The notes: generated by a model from the sequence alone, not told the origin. Counted from the first letter of the stretch, positions 27,533-38,144 are shown. The stretch is 64,000 bases of DNA from Burkholderiaceae bacterium (GCA_027493945.1 JAOSJU010000001.1:372001-436000), one strand, 5' to 3'. Numbers and translations are program-made.

Positions 27533-28835
27533 TCACTCCGCCATCCGGATCTGCTCGCGCGCCTGCTCCAGCCGCTGCGCGCTGCGCTCCACCGTCTCCC
27601 GCTGCCCAGTGCTCGCCGGCGTGACGAAGCGCGGCGTGATGAAGACCACCAGGTCGGTCTTGCGGTCGCGAAACTCGCGCGAGCGAAACAGCGGCCCGAG
27701 AATCGGCAGCGCCCCGAGTCCGGGCACGCGATCGATCGACTTCGACGACTCCTCGGTGAGCAGCCCCGCGATCACCAGCGTCTCGTTCTCGCGCAGGTTC
27801 ACCTCGGTTTCGGCGCGGCGCTTCAGCAGGCCCGGCACGTCCTGCACCTGGATCTCGAAGTTGATCGCCGAGATCTCGGTAGCGATCTTCGCGGCGATGA
27901 CCCCCGACTCGCTCGCCACCGGGCTCACGTCGAACTTGACGCCGTATTCCTTGAAGCCCACCGACACGGTGCCCAGGCCGCTGGCGAACGGCACCGGCAG
28001 TTCGCCACCGGCGATGAAGCGCGCCGAGCCGCCGCTGCGGCACGACAGCCGCGGCTCGGCGAGCACGACCGCGTCGCCGTTCTGCACCAGCAGGTTGACC
28101 ACCGACGAGATCGAGCCGGCGAGTCCGAGCATCGTGGCGAATGGCGCCACGCGCGTGCGCGTCTCGAGCCCCGCTTCGGCAGCGGCGCCCCCGACCTGGA
28201 ACGCGCGGCTGCGGTGGAGGTCGCCCAGGATGCTGAAGCTCGGCCCCTGCATGCTGCCGTTCCAGCGCACGCCGATGTCTTCGAGCAGGTCGCGGCGGAT
28301 CTCGAGCATGCGCACGTCCATCTCGATCATCCGCTCGAGCCCCACGCGGCTGATGAGGTTCACCACCTGCGGATAACGCCGCGCGATCTCGGTGAGCCGC
28401 GCAGCCTCTTCCTCGGAGAGCTCGCTGCCTTCGAGCACCACCTTGTCGCCGACGATTCGCGCGCGCACCCGGCTGGATTCGCCGAGCATCGCGCGGATCT
28501 CGTCGAGCAGCCGATTGGCATCGGCCGGCACGACGCTGATCGCGAAGCTGGTCTCGGTGCCGTCCTTGCCCCACAGGTGCAGCGTGCTCTGCCCTGCCGC
28601 CTCGGGGATCACCAGCACCTGTCCGCCATCGAGCGCGGTGACCTGGATCACCTTGCCGTTGCCCACCGCTACCCGCTTCAGCTCGCCCGCGCGGATCAGG
28701 TGCACCTGCCCCACGTACAACTCGATCGGAATCGGCGGCAAGGTCGGGGGAGACCGAGGAGGCGGCGGCACCGCCCGCCACGCATGACAGCGACACTGCG
28801 AGCGCACCGGCGCGCCGGATCGAAAACGTGTTCAT
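27533..28835 (-). CDS. cpaC: Tad secretin CpaC/RcpA (one frameshift)
   Basis: Outer-membrane secretin of about 434 residues for pilus exit. It starts MNTFSIRRAGALAVSLSC, a signal peptide, then shifts frame at the G5 run 28746-28750 (one base too many) into SPTLPPIPIELYVGQVHLI. BON-like and N-domain segments follow, then the secretin core with VPGLGALPILGPLFRSREF and the final beta strand region TDLVVFITPRFVTP. The start overlaps the cpaB stop. Shorter than many CpaC proteins but all core parts are present. Confidence 0.9.
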
Positions 28836-29917
28836 TCGGGCTTCACCTGTGTAGCGGCCCCCGCAGCGGGAGCGAAACGATGCAGCGACCACGGCGCCGC
28901 TGCACCTTGCGCGGACATCGGGCCGGCTTGCGGAAGCATCGCGGTCCCTTGCGCGCCGCCGTCGCCGCGCGCTGTCGGCTCCGCACCCGGCGCGCGCGCC
29001 TCCATCGCCAACGTGCCGCCAGACGCCTCGACCATCGGCGCGCGCATGGCGACCAGCGTGCCGCGGCCGCCGACGTACAGTTCCGGACCCCGTGCGGGCG
29101 CCCTGACCGGCGCCGGCAACTCGGGGCGGGCGATGCCCAGTAGCGCGTTCAGGTCGAGCGCCCGGGCGCCCAGCGGCTGGCGGTCATCGGGGTGCCGCAG
29201 CATCGCGGTGAGCTTTCCGGTGCGCTGCGCGACGATCAGTTGTTGCGCCTGCTCGGGCGAAACCTCCACCGTGATCGCGGTGAAGTGGCGCGGCGCGCTG
29301 CCCTCGTCGGCGCCGGCGCGCACCTGGCGCCCGGTCGCGAGCACCGCGAGGTCCTGCATCAGCGTGGCGGTGACCTCCTGGGCGGGCGGCTGTCCCACCG
29401 CAACCGGCGGGCGCACCGAGAACAGCAGATCGATGCGATCGCCAGGCTGCAGCATTCCGGAGACCGAGTTCACCTCGTCGACCAGGATCGACATCGCGCG
29501 GATGCCCTGGCGGATGCGACTCGAGAAGCCGCCCGCGTCGGCGCCGACGATCGCGCCCGCGAGCAGCGGCTCGCCGCTGCGCATCGGCTGCCCGAGCCGC
29601 GCGCCGACGAACTGCTCGAAGCGCTCGGGGCGAATCGCGGCGCCGGGCAGGAACTCCAGCGGCACCTTGCGCACCGCCATGTTCTCGGGCGCGACCAGCT
29701 CCCCGCGATCGAGGTCGCGCCGCGCGACCACCACCTCGACCGTCGCCTGCCTCGGCAGCAGTCGTGCCTTCTCGACTTCGAGCCGGTCGGTGATGTAGCC
29801 GCGCGCGCCGAACACCGCGAGCGCGCCGAACGCCAGCGCGACCACGAACAGCAGCAGGCTTCGGTGGCGCAGCCCGAAGGACCAGGCGCGCCGCAGGGGA
29901 GCAATCGTCAGGTTCAT
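28832..29917 (-). CDS. cpaB: Flp pilus assembly protein CpaB/RcpC
   Basis: A 361-residue inner-membrane-anchored periplasmic protein. A membrane segment (LLLFVVALAFGALAVFGARG, about residues 21-40) is followed by the SAF/CpaB domain VVVARRDLDRGELVAPENM and the RcpC-type domain with GIRAMSILVDEVNSVSGMLQPGDRIDLL. It helps the secretin assemble. The last 90 residues are low-complexity Ala/Pro/Gly. The ATG overlaps the stop of the small pilin-like gene by 4 bp. Confidence 0.9.
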   Translation of the reverse strand: MNLTIAPLRRAWSFGLRHRSLLLFVVALAFGALAVFGARGYITDRLEVEKARLLPRQATVEVVVARRDLDRGELVAPENMAVRKVPLEFLPGAAIRPERFEQFVGARLGQPMRSGEPLLAGAIVGADAGGFSSRIRQGIRAMSILVDEVNSVSGMLQPGDRIDLLFSVRPPVAVGQPPAQEVTATLMQDLAVLATGRQVRAGADEGSAPRHFTAITVEVSPEQAQQLIVAQRTGKLTAMLRHPDDRQPLGARALDLNALLGIARPELPAPVRAPARGPELYVGGRGTLVAMRAPMVEASGGTLAMEARAPGAEPTARGDGGAQGTAMLPQAGPMSAQGAAAPWSLHRFAPAAGAATQVKPE

Positions 29918-30116
29918 GGCATCGACATCGCGTGAGTGAAGCTTTGGTAGCGGTCGCCGAACGCCTCGAACAGGCGCTCGAGCGGACTGTGCGGGCCGGC
30001 GGTGAGCGCCAGCACGAAGAGCATCAGCACGACCAGGTACTCGACCATCGACTGGCCGCGCGTCGACCGGCGCGCCATCGGCCGGCCGCACTGCCGGGGG
30101 GCCCGGGGGTTCTCAT
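29914..30116 (-). CDS. Small Flp-like pilin (probable frameshift at N-terminus)
   Basis: A short gene. From ATG 30078 it encodes 54 residues beginning MARRSTRGQSMVEYLVVLML. This holds a class III prepilin motif G|QSMVEY, with Glu at +5 and Tyr at +6, followed by a hydrophobic helix. That ATG has no ribosome site. The ATG at 30116 has an excellent one (AAGGAGCAACC); restoring one base in the G/C runs near 30095-30108 would join the two as MRTPRAPRQCGRPMARRSTR. I therefore give the longer span. It probably encodes a minor pilin. Confidence 0.7.
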
Positions 30117-30126
30117 GGTTGCTCCT

Positions 30127-30891
30127 TCATCGCGCCGCGCGCACGTGGTACAGCACGACACCGGTGCCCTGCGGCTGCGCATGCAGCGTGACCAGCAACT
30201 CGGCGCCCGGCGCCTGGAAGAAGCGCGCGCGGTCGTTGCGCCAGTGCAGCCCGCGCGCGGCGCCCGGCGTGCGCATCGGCGCGAAACCGCCACGACGCAG
30301 ATGAAGCTCGATGCGCCGCTCTGCCTCGTCGATCGAGTGCGGCAGGCTGCCGATCAGCGTGTCGGCGGCGCGCGCGCCTCCCGCGGTCGCGTCGCGCGAG
30401 CTGAGCTGGCGCACTGGCTTCGCGTCTCCGGGCAGCAGGCTCGACAGCCATGCGCCGGCGGCCGCGTCGCCGTCCCGCTCGCGCCATCGCGTGAGCAGCC
30501 CTTCGGCGCCGCCGCGCTCGGCCGCGCGCAACTGCAGCGTCTCGTAACCGCGCTCGGTGCGTCGCGACAGCACCTTCCAGGCGCCGCTGTCGGCGCGCAG
30601 CACCACTGCGCCGTCGCGGCTGCGCCAGTGGCGCTCGACGCGCGCCAGCGCCTCGGCGGGATCGAGGCGGCTCGCAACTTCGCTGACCTCGACCGCGTGC
30701 CCTCCCAGCTCGCCCGCCGGAACCACGACCCGGCGCGCATCGAGCCCGGGCAAGGCGCCATCCGCCTCCGCAGCCAGCGCATGCCCATCCGGAGCGAGCG
30801 CCGCCACACCCGCGGCCGCCAGCGGCACGGCCAGCATCAGCGCCGCCGCGCGCGGCCCCGAAGAGCGGCGTCGAAGGGCATCGGCCGTCAT
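30127..30891 (-). CDS. Secreted protein of unknown function in Tad operon
   Basis: A 254-residue protein I do not recognise. It starts MTADALRRRSSGPRAAALML and has a signal-peptide-like hydrophobic stretch ending near APDGHALAAEA. The mature part is mixed alpha/beta and rich in Arg and Ala, with no cysteines and no obvious motif. It sits between the tadE-like gene (4-bp overlap) and the small pilin gene (10-bp gap), so it is probably a periplasmic component of this pilus system, in a position where other loci carry lineage-specific genes. Confidence 0.7.
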   Translation of the reverse strand: MTADALRRRSSGPRAAALMLAVPLAAAGVAALAPDGHALAAEADGALPGLDARRVVVPAGELGGHAVEVSEVASRLDPAEALARVERHWRSRDGAVVLRADSGAWKVLSRRTERGYETLQLRAAERGGAEGLLTRWRERDGDAAAGAWLSSLLPGDAKPVRQLSSRDATAGGARAADTLIGSLPHSIDEAERRIELHLRRGGFAPMRTPGAARGLHWRNDRARFFQAPGAELLVTLHAQPQGTGVVLYHVRAAR

Positions 30892-31728
30892 GGCGCGATC
30901 CGGTCGGCCGGCACCGGGTCGACGTCCACGTGGTGCGGGGTGAACGCGCTTGCGCTCGGCTCGAGCCCGGCGAGATTCATCAACTCGAGCGTCCAGCGGG
31001 TGAGCTGGTAGCCGACCGCGATCTGCGCCTGATGAACCGGATCGAGTCGGCTGCCCTGCTCCACCCGCGCCTCGACCCGGCTCGCCTCGCTGCCGTAAGG
31101 ACCCGACGCGTTCCACGCATCGGACAGCACCGCGGTGCGCGCCTGCATCGTCAGCGGCAGCGAGTCGAGCCGCGCGAGCTGCTCGTTGCCCGACTCGTTC
31201 GGCGACACGCGGACCTTCACGCGCGCGTCCACCAGGCCGCCGCTGATCGACAGCCCGAAGCGCGCCGGCCCGGCCAGCCGGTCGAGCAGGCCCGCCGCGC
31301 CCGAGGCGGCGCGCCCGATTGCCGTCGCGCGCCCCGCGTCGAAGCGCGGCAAGGCCAGCGCGACATCCACGTCGGCGAAGCGCTTCGAGCAACGGCTGGC
31401 CGCGCCGGTCGACCCACAGCGGATTGCGTTCGGCCGCCGGCGACGGATCGCCGATCGCGTCGTTGCTCAGGATCTCGCGATCGATGCGGCCGAAATGGCG
31501 GCGCCGCACTTCCTCGGCGAGCGCGGAATGCGACGCCGCGTTCGCGCATGCGTCCGGCCGCACGGTGCACTCGAAGGCCAGCGTGCGCGACGCCGAGATC
31601 GTCGCCTGCTGCATCGACTGGAACTTGCCCAGCAGGACCACGAGCAGCGCGAGCGGCACCAGCACCAGCGCGGCGACCAGGGTTTCGACCAGCGCCTGCC
31701 CGCGCTGGCGACGGGTTTCAGCGCGCAT
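30888..31728 (-). CDS. TadE-family pseudopilin (one frameshift)
   Basis: A protein of about 280 residues beginning MRAETRRQRGQALVETLVAA. The prepilin motif G|QALVET (Glu at +5) and the hydrophobic helix LVAALVLVPLALLVVLLGKF match TadE-type pseudopilins. Near 31381 one base too many shifts the frame; across it the protein continues FADVDVALALPRFDAGRATA to the end DPVPADRIAP. Its start overlaps the tadG-like gene by 11 bp. Confidence 0.75.
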
Positions 31729-33078
31729 AGGCCACCGCCGCCGCGCGCTGCGCAGCCGTGGGTTCGGCCAGACGCACCTGCCAGTACGGGTTGTACAGGC
31801 TCGCGTACTCGATGCGCTCGGGCACGCCGGGCGGGCGGCGGAAGTAGACCTCGCCGACCGACATCGCCCAGACCCGGTCGCCCGCGAACTTCTCGAACAG
31901 GCGCAGCCTGCCGGTGCCGACGTTCAGCGCATTGGCCGTGCGCGCGTGCTCGCTCTCGGCACGCGCCAGCACCACGACCTGCGTGACCGGAAAGCGCTTG
32001 TCGGCAAGCGAAGCGTAGTCGATCTCGCGCACCCGCTCGATGCCGCTGTAGCGCTCGAAGCCTGGGTGGCCGTAGCCGGTCATTTCGGCCGAAGCCAGCA
32101 AGGTGGCCGCCGCGTTGTCCAGCGTGTCGCCCGGATTGCCCAGCACCGTGCTCAGCGATGCGTGGTCGGTGGCCTCGGTGGCGCCCCAGCCCACCGGCAT
32201 CCATTCGCGTTGCCGGCAGCTCGAGAACAGCCAGCCGCTGCGCCGGTAGTCGTGGATCGAGCCGGTGTCGACCGCCTGCCAGCGCTCCAGATCGGGCGAC
32301 ATCCCGGTGCCACCGCGCTTGCGCCAGTACCGGAACCAGCGGCTGATGCTGGTGGTCGTGCCGAAGCACGACGACGGCATCAGAAGCAAGCGCAGGTCGT
32401 CGCTCCGCGGCCCCTTCACGAAGCGATCGAGCGAGTCGTTCACCACGCCCTGCAGGCGGCGGCGATCGTCGTCGCTCGCATGGCGGCGCGTGAAACGGTT
32501 GAACGCGCCCGAGTCGCCGAGCGCGAAGGCGAAGAATCCGGGGTCGTTCGCGCGCGCCACCTCGTTGGCCACCGCGCCCAGCCCGAAGGTGTCGGCCGCC
32601 AGCTGCAGCGCTTCCTGGCTGCGCTGCAGCAGCGACTTGTAGCCGATGTCGGGCGCGGCGCGCGCCGCGATTTCGTCGGCTGCGGTGCGCTCGGTGAACT
32701 CGCGCGCGGTGGACGCCACCGACGCGGCCGCCGAGAGCACCGGCGCGGCCGGCGGCCAGGCGCTCGCGAGCACCTGCGCGTTGGCGGTGAAGCGTTCGAA
32801 GTACTTCGCCCACGAGTTGAGCGTGACCGCCTGCGCGACCGCGACCTCCTGGGCCACGATCGCGCGATTGGAGTAGGCGTGGAAGTTCAGCACCCGGGCG
32901 CGCCAGAGCGCGGCGCTGTACGCCGCCGCGTCGGCGGCGTTGTTCAACCGCTGCTTCGTCGCCGACACCGGCCCGTGCCGAACATGAAGAACAGCCCGAG
33001 CAGGCCGGCGAACATCAGCACGAGCGCGAGCACCAGCGCCTGGCCGCGCTGCGCGCGCCGTGAACGAAGCGGGTTCAT
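31718..33078 (-). CDS. TadG-like Flp pilus protein (one frameshift)
   Basis: A protein of about 453 residues. It begins MNPLRSRRAQRGQALVLALV with a membrane helix ending LLGLFFMFGTG, and continues VSATKQRLNNAADAAAYSAA, the conserved N-terminal region of TadG-like proteins. A base is missing at 32968-32971, where CCGG stands for a likely CCAGG; the repair gives GTGQVSATKQRL, close to the usual GQ(V/L)V sequence. The large C-terminal part is periplasmic with no von Willebrand motif that I can see. Confidence 0.78.
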
Positions 33079-33167
33079 CGCTGTGGCTCCGCGTGTCCGG
33101 GCTGTGTTGCCGGGCTGTCGCCGGTCTACCGTCGGGCTGCTGGTCGACTGCTGGCGCGCCGCGTGCG

Positions 33168-33476
33168 TCAGCGATTGCCCGCGTCGTAGTTGTCGAGCCC
33201 CTTGCGCGTGTTCGCGTTGGTCGACGCGGTGTTCGCGTTGGTCTGCGCGTTGCCGATGGCGGTGGAGGCCGTCTGCCCCGACACCTCGAGCGCCAGGCCC
33301 GCGGTCTGGTTGCGGATCGTCTGCCCGAACAGCGTGTAGACGCCGATCGCGGCCACCGCGATCAGCGCCACCACGATGATGTACTCCGTCATCCCCTGGC
33401 CGGCCTGGCGGCGGGCCGAGCGCGGCGAGGCGCCGCGGGCGCGGGCGTTCCTGGAAAGAGTGAGGTCTGCGTTCAT
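33168..33476 (-). CDS. flp: Flp-type major pilin candidate
   Basis: A 102-residue prepilin, first gene of the Tad operon. After a basic leader of about 23 residues comes the class III cleavage motif AG|QGMTEYIIVVALIAVAAI, with Glu at +5 and Tyr at +6 of the mature protein, then a hydrophilic Asn/Thr-rich tail. Flp pilins are usually 50-80 residues, so the tail is long. The ATG at 33476 has a strong AGGAGATCGAC ribosome site, consistent with high expression. The operon promoter should lie in 33477-33580. Confidence 0.82.
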   Translation of the reverse strand: MNADLTLSRNARARGASPRSARRQAGQGMTEYIIVVALIAVAAIGVYTLFGQTIRNQTAGLALEVSGQTASTAIGNAQTNANTASTNANTRKGLDNYDAGNR

Positions 33477-33581
33477 GTCGATCTCCTGTGCAAGTGTCGA
33501 GAGGCGCACGGAGATTTATAGGCGCGAGCGCGCGCCGCGAACATTCGACGCAGTGCCTAGTCGATCGGCCGATCCGTCCGG

Positions 33582-34694
33582 TTGAAGCTCGCGCCCGGCA
33601 CGTACACCGACTTCCCCGCGCATCTCGACCGGTTGCCCGGTTTCATCAACGACGCGCTACCCGACGGCTGGGGCATGCTTCTGATGGATCGCCTCTTTCG
33701 CCGGATGGGTCGCGATCCGGCTGCCGTATCGCCACTGGATCGCCTGAGCTTCATCGGCGAGCGTGCCATGGGGGCGCTCTCTTTCGAGCCCAGCGCCGAC
33801 ATCGAACCGACCGCCGACGACCTCACGCTGCTCGAGATCGCCAGGGCCACGCGTCGCTTCATCGAGGGACGGTACGACGAGGTGCTCGCCACGCTGGCGA
33901 TCGTCGGCGGCTCGCCGCACGGTGCGCGCCCGAAGGCGCTCGTTCGCTACGACGCGCGCGCCGGTACGATCAGCACCCGCGACGGCGCTCCCGGCGAGCC
34001 ATGGCTCGTCAAGTTCCCCGCGGCCACCGAACACAGGGAAGCGTCCGCGATCGAGCAGGTCCATGCGGACATGGCGCGCGCCTGCGGCATCGAGATGCCC
34101 GCGTCGCGCCACGTCGAACTGGGCCGGAGCATGGCTGCGTTCATGGTCGCCCGCTTCGACCGCGAGCGCGGCGCGCGCGTTCCGGTGCAGTCGATCGCCG
34201 CCGCCCTCCATGCCGACTTCCGCGTGCCCGGCGTCGACTACGCCACCGTCCTGCGGCTCGTGCGACTCTTCACCCGCGACGAGCGTGAAGTCGCGAAGGC
34301 CTACCAGTGCTGCGTCTTCAACGTCGTGTTCGGCAACCAGGACGACCACGCGCGCAACCTCGCGTTCCGCATGGACGAACGAATCAACTGGCGCCTGTCG
34401 CCGGCCTGCGACCTCACCTTCGCGCGCGGGCCCGCGGGTGGGCACCAGACCTCGGTCGCCGGCGCCGGCGTGCCCACCCTTGCCGACCTGCGGCGCCCGG
34501 CCGACGAAGGCGGCGTCGAGCGCAAAACGGCGCTCGATCTGATCGACCGCACCCGCGGCCGGGCGGCTACGCTCGCGCGTGCGCTTCGCAACGCGCCGGT
34601 ACGCGCGGCCACCATCCGCGAGATCGTCCGTAACGTGGCGGAGAACGACCGCCGTCTGCAGCTCAGGGCGTCTGTGCCATCTCCTCGGCGATGA
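33582..34694 (+). CDS. HipA-family protein kinase, N-terminally truncated
   Basis: A 370-residue HipA-like kinase. HipA toxins phosphorylate glutamyl-tRNA synthetase or similar targets and cause dormancy. The conserved GFINDALPDGWG segment near residue 20, PKALVRYD and PWLVKFPA (lysine), the catalytic NVVFGNQDDHARN and the metal-binding CDLTFA are all present. The family's first 50-60 residues (the N-subdomain strand region) are missing: the frame is closed by a TAG at 33559, leaving a TTG at 33582 as start. No HipB-like antitoxin is next to it. Its end overlaps the convergent fic gene by 32 bp. Possibly inactive. Confidence 0.8.
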   Translation: MKLAPGTYTDFPAHLDRLPGFINDALPDGWGMLLMDRLFRRMGRDPAAVSPLDRLSFIGERAMGALSFEPSADIEPTADDLTLLEIARATRRFIEGRYDEVLATLAIVGGSPHGARPKALVRYDARAGTISTRDGAPGEPWLVKFPAATEHREASAIEQVHADMARACGIEMPASRHVELGRSMAAFMVARFDRERGARVPVQSIAAALHADFRVPGVDYATVLRLVRLFTRDEREVAKAYQCCVFNVVFGNQDDHARNLAFRMDERINWRLSPACDLTFARGPAGGHQTSVAGAGVPTLADLRRPADEGGVERKTALDLIDRTRGRAATLARALRNAPVRAATIREIVRNVAENDRRLQLRASVPSPRR

Positions 34695-36201
34695 AGCGCG
34701 CCAAGGGCGTGATGTCGCCACCCACGCTTGCCTGCTCGAGCGCCTGCATGTACTGCGCGCGCCGGGACACGCGAATCACCGTCCATGGATACCCGCCGGA
34801 GGCGAAGAGCGCATTCATCAGGAACCGGCCGATTCGGCCGTTGCCGTCGAAGTACGGATGAATGAAAACGAACAGGTGCTTGCCGAGCACCGCGCGCACT
34901 GCGGGGTGCGGTTCTGCCGCAATGAGGTCGAACAGTTCCTCGAGCGCATCGAGTAGCGCCTCGCGAGGAATCGGCACGTGCTGAGAGTTGCGAATGAACA
35001 CCGGGCCCGTGCGGTAGCCGACGAGTTGGTGACGCTTCAGGATACCGGCGCTCACCGACGGAGCGAACAGCCCGGCGTACCAGTCGTGATGTTCACGACG
35101 CACGACGTCGGCCGCCGGCTCGCCGGCGATGATGCGCGAAATGCTCGCCTTGACTGCCTGGAAGGCCTGGTAATAGCCCCGAGCGGCCAACGCATCGCGG
35201 GTCTTCCTCTGCTCTTCGTCGCCCTCGGGGTTCCAGTCGCCACGCGCCACGGCTTCGATCAGCGCATCGGTAACCTGATAACCCTCGATGGATAGCGAGT
35301 TCCGGGCGTCTGCGACATAGCGCTCCTGCACTTGGGAGAGATAGCCTGCGGCGTCGACAGGCAGGCCGGGCGGAACCGGAAACCGGGCCACGACCGCCTC
35401 TCGCCAGCCGGCCCACATCGAACGCAGGCGCAGCACATGAGGTGAACGCTCGCGCGATGGCGCAAGCGACGGCGCCTCGATCACGAACGGGTTCTCTGGC
35501 CTGATGCTCGAATGCGCCGCGGAGAAATCCTTCACGATGCGCTGGGCATCCGCATCGCGCCCGACGAACAGCAAGGCTCCGGCCACCCGCGCAGCCGCGG
35601 ACGGCATGCCATCGCCCCCCAGCAGCGTGGGCAGCAGTTCGGAAGGATCGCGCACCATCGCCAGCGCGATTTCCGCCTCGCGCGGATGCCCGATGAAAAA
35701 GCTCGGCCCGACCAGACACAGCGCATCGGCCACCGGCCAGACCTGCAGGCCGCTTCGCTCGACGCGCGATCGCGGCACCCGCTTCGTATCCTGATACAGA
35801 AGCAACGAGGTACCGAACGGCAGCGAGAGCGTCTTGGCGCCCGTCTGCCTGGCCACTGCGACGACCTGGCGCGGCACCGCCGTGTTGCCGGTGTGCAGCA
35901 GCAGCGAGGCCTCCGGGTTCAGGCAGTAGCGCTTGCCGAAGCGCTTGGCCAGGTAGCCGGAAAGGAACGCCCAGAACGATGCATACCAGGCCGTCGAGTC
36001 GCCTCGATCCTCGGCCGGATCGGCGCAGATGTACCAACCCTTCATCACCTGTCTCAGGAAGCCGGTCGCAAGCAGCGCCGTCCTGTGCTCGTCGCTCAGG
36101 TCGGCGGACTCGACGACCCCATGGTGCTTGTGCTGCAGGCGCCTGAGGTGCCTCAGCGCCTCCGCAAGAAGCTTTCCCCGGGCAGGTTGGGATGAGCTCA
36201 A
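34663..36201 (-). CDS. Fic-domain AMPylase-type protein with regulator-like N-terminus
   Basis: A 512-residue Fic protein. The active-site motif HPYFDGNGRIGR is at 448-459, so nucleotidyl transfer is possible. SLSIEG at 302-307 fits the autoinhibitory [S/T]xxxE[G/N] helix, placing it in the self-inhibited class. The N-terminal 200 residues resemble the AbiEi/winged-helix regulator type (TGFLRQVMKGWYIC), which would let it repress itself. The start is TTG 36201, lying inside AT-rich direct repeats; ribosome site weak. Base composition around the start is far more AT-rich than the window, a sign of transfer. Convergent with hipA. Confidence 0.85.
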   Translation of the reverse strand: MSSSQPARGKLLAEALRHLRRLQHKHHGVVESADLSDEHRTALLATGFLRQVMKGWYICADPAEDRGDSTAWYASFWAFLSGYLAKRFGKRYCLNPEASLLLHTGNTAVPRQVVAVARQTGAKTLSLPFGTSLLLYQDTKRVPRSRVERSGLQVWPVADALCLVGPSFFIGHPREAEIALAMVRDPSELLPTLLGGDGMPSAAARVAGALLFVGRDADAQRIVKDFSAAHSSIRPENPFVIEAPSLAPSRERSPHVLRLRSMWAGWREAVVARFPVPPGLPVDAAGYLSQVQERYVADARNSLSIEGYQVTDALIEAVARGDWNPEGDEEQRKTRDALAARGYYQAFQAVKASISRIIAGEPAADVVRREHHDWYAGLFAPSVSAGILKRHQLVGYRTGPVFIRNSQHVPIPREALLDALEELFDLIAAEPHPAVRAVLGKHLFVFIHPYFDGNGRIGRFLMNALFASGGYPWTVIRVSRRAQYMQALEQASVGGDITPLARFIAEEMAQTP

Positions 36202-36239
36202 TTTACTTTACTATTTGTCCTACAATTACTTTACTATCT
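36200..36239. promoter_or_regulatory. Direct-repeat operator upstream of fic
   Basis: Two copies of ATTACTTTACTATYTG-like sequence, at 36200-36216 and 36223-36239, 23 bp apart center to center, in an AT-rich pocket overlapping the fic start. On the minus strand each reads TAGTAAAGTAA(A)TT. The spacing of about two helical turns fits a dimeric repressor on one DNA face. Confidence 0.6.
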
Positions 36240-36305
36240 GGCTGTCCGCCGCGCAACTCCCGCCGCGCGTCCGGCGGCGCGTCATGCCGCGCGCTGAACC
36301 AGAAG

Positions 36306-36330
36306 AAAGGCCGGCATCAAGCCGGCCTTT
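36306..36330. terminator. Rho-independent terminator between aceA and fic
   Basis: AAAGGCCGGC (36306-36315) and GCCGGCCTTT (36321-36330) form a perfect 10-bp stem with a 5-nt loop. With A and T runs on both sides it can work in both directions, and it lies just after the aceA stop on the minus strand. Confidence 0.85.
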
Positions 36331-36385
36331 CCGTTTCGGCAACGAGGCCGCCCCGCGGCAGCCCGCCCTCGCCGATCATCGACGC

Positions 36386-37708
<1,323 letters not shown>

Positions 37709-37808
37709 GAAGAGGCTCCTTGAGCATCGAGTGTGTTGGAAATCGGTGCACGGACGCCGGGGCGCAAACGCCGGCGCGCGCGTGCATGTCGCTCAGATTA
37801 CCGAAACT

Positions 37809-37950
37809 GTGCGGCGCCGCAACAGGGAATATCGAAAAACCACACCAATTCTTTTCATTCTTTGTATCAACCAGTTGTGCGCTAGTTACCACGAAGTGGG
37901 ATAGCCGGTGCCACCATGAAAAATATGGATGGTGCGTTGCGGCGCGGCAA
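37809..37950. promoter_or_regulatory. Pair of TTGCGGCGC-type palindromes in aceA upstream region
   Basis: The 436-bp gap between divergent aceA and the dehydrogenase gene is AT-richer than its surroundings. It contains GTGCGGCGCCGCAAC at 37809-37823 and TTGCGGCGCGGCAA at 37937-37950, two versions of a palindrome about 125 bp apart. They could be operators for one regulator working by looping. I cannot name the regulator. No gene is visible in the gap. Confidence 0.45.
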
Positions 37951-38078
37951 TTTCTTATCGTGGGAAGATATTTTCAGCGGCAAAAAACCGACCCGGATCG
38001 CGTACGGGCCAAACGCAGGTCGATCGCCGCCTGCGCCACCGCCCGAGGCCGGTCGCACCCGTACGAGCGCGGCACCGA

Positions 38079-38114
38079 TTGACATTCTCCCGATCATGAA
38101 TGAACATTCATTCA
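38079..38114 (+). promoter_or_regulatory. Promoter and TetR-type operator of the dehydrogenase/TRAP operon
   Basis: TTGACA at 38079-38084 is a perfect -35 box. Overlapping the expected -10 and start region, 38097-38114 reads TGAATGAACATTCATTCA, a palindrome broken only at its two central bases. This is a typical TetR-family operator (TGAATGA-type half sites, as used by several acyl-CoA-responsive repressors). No tetR gene lies in the window. Confidence 0.65.
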
Positions 38115-38144
38115 GTCGCTATTTCCACCACGAAGGAATCTCCG

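Noticed and set aside
34301..34786. Antitoxin gene near hipA on the opposite strand
   Set aside because: It overlaps hipA and fic coding sequence entirely and has no DNA-binding motif.
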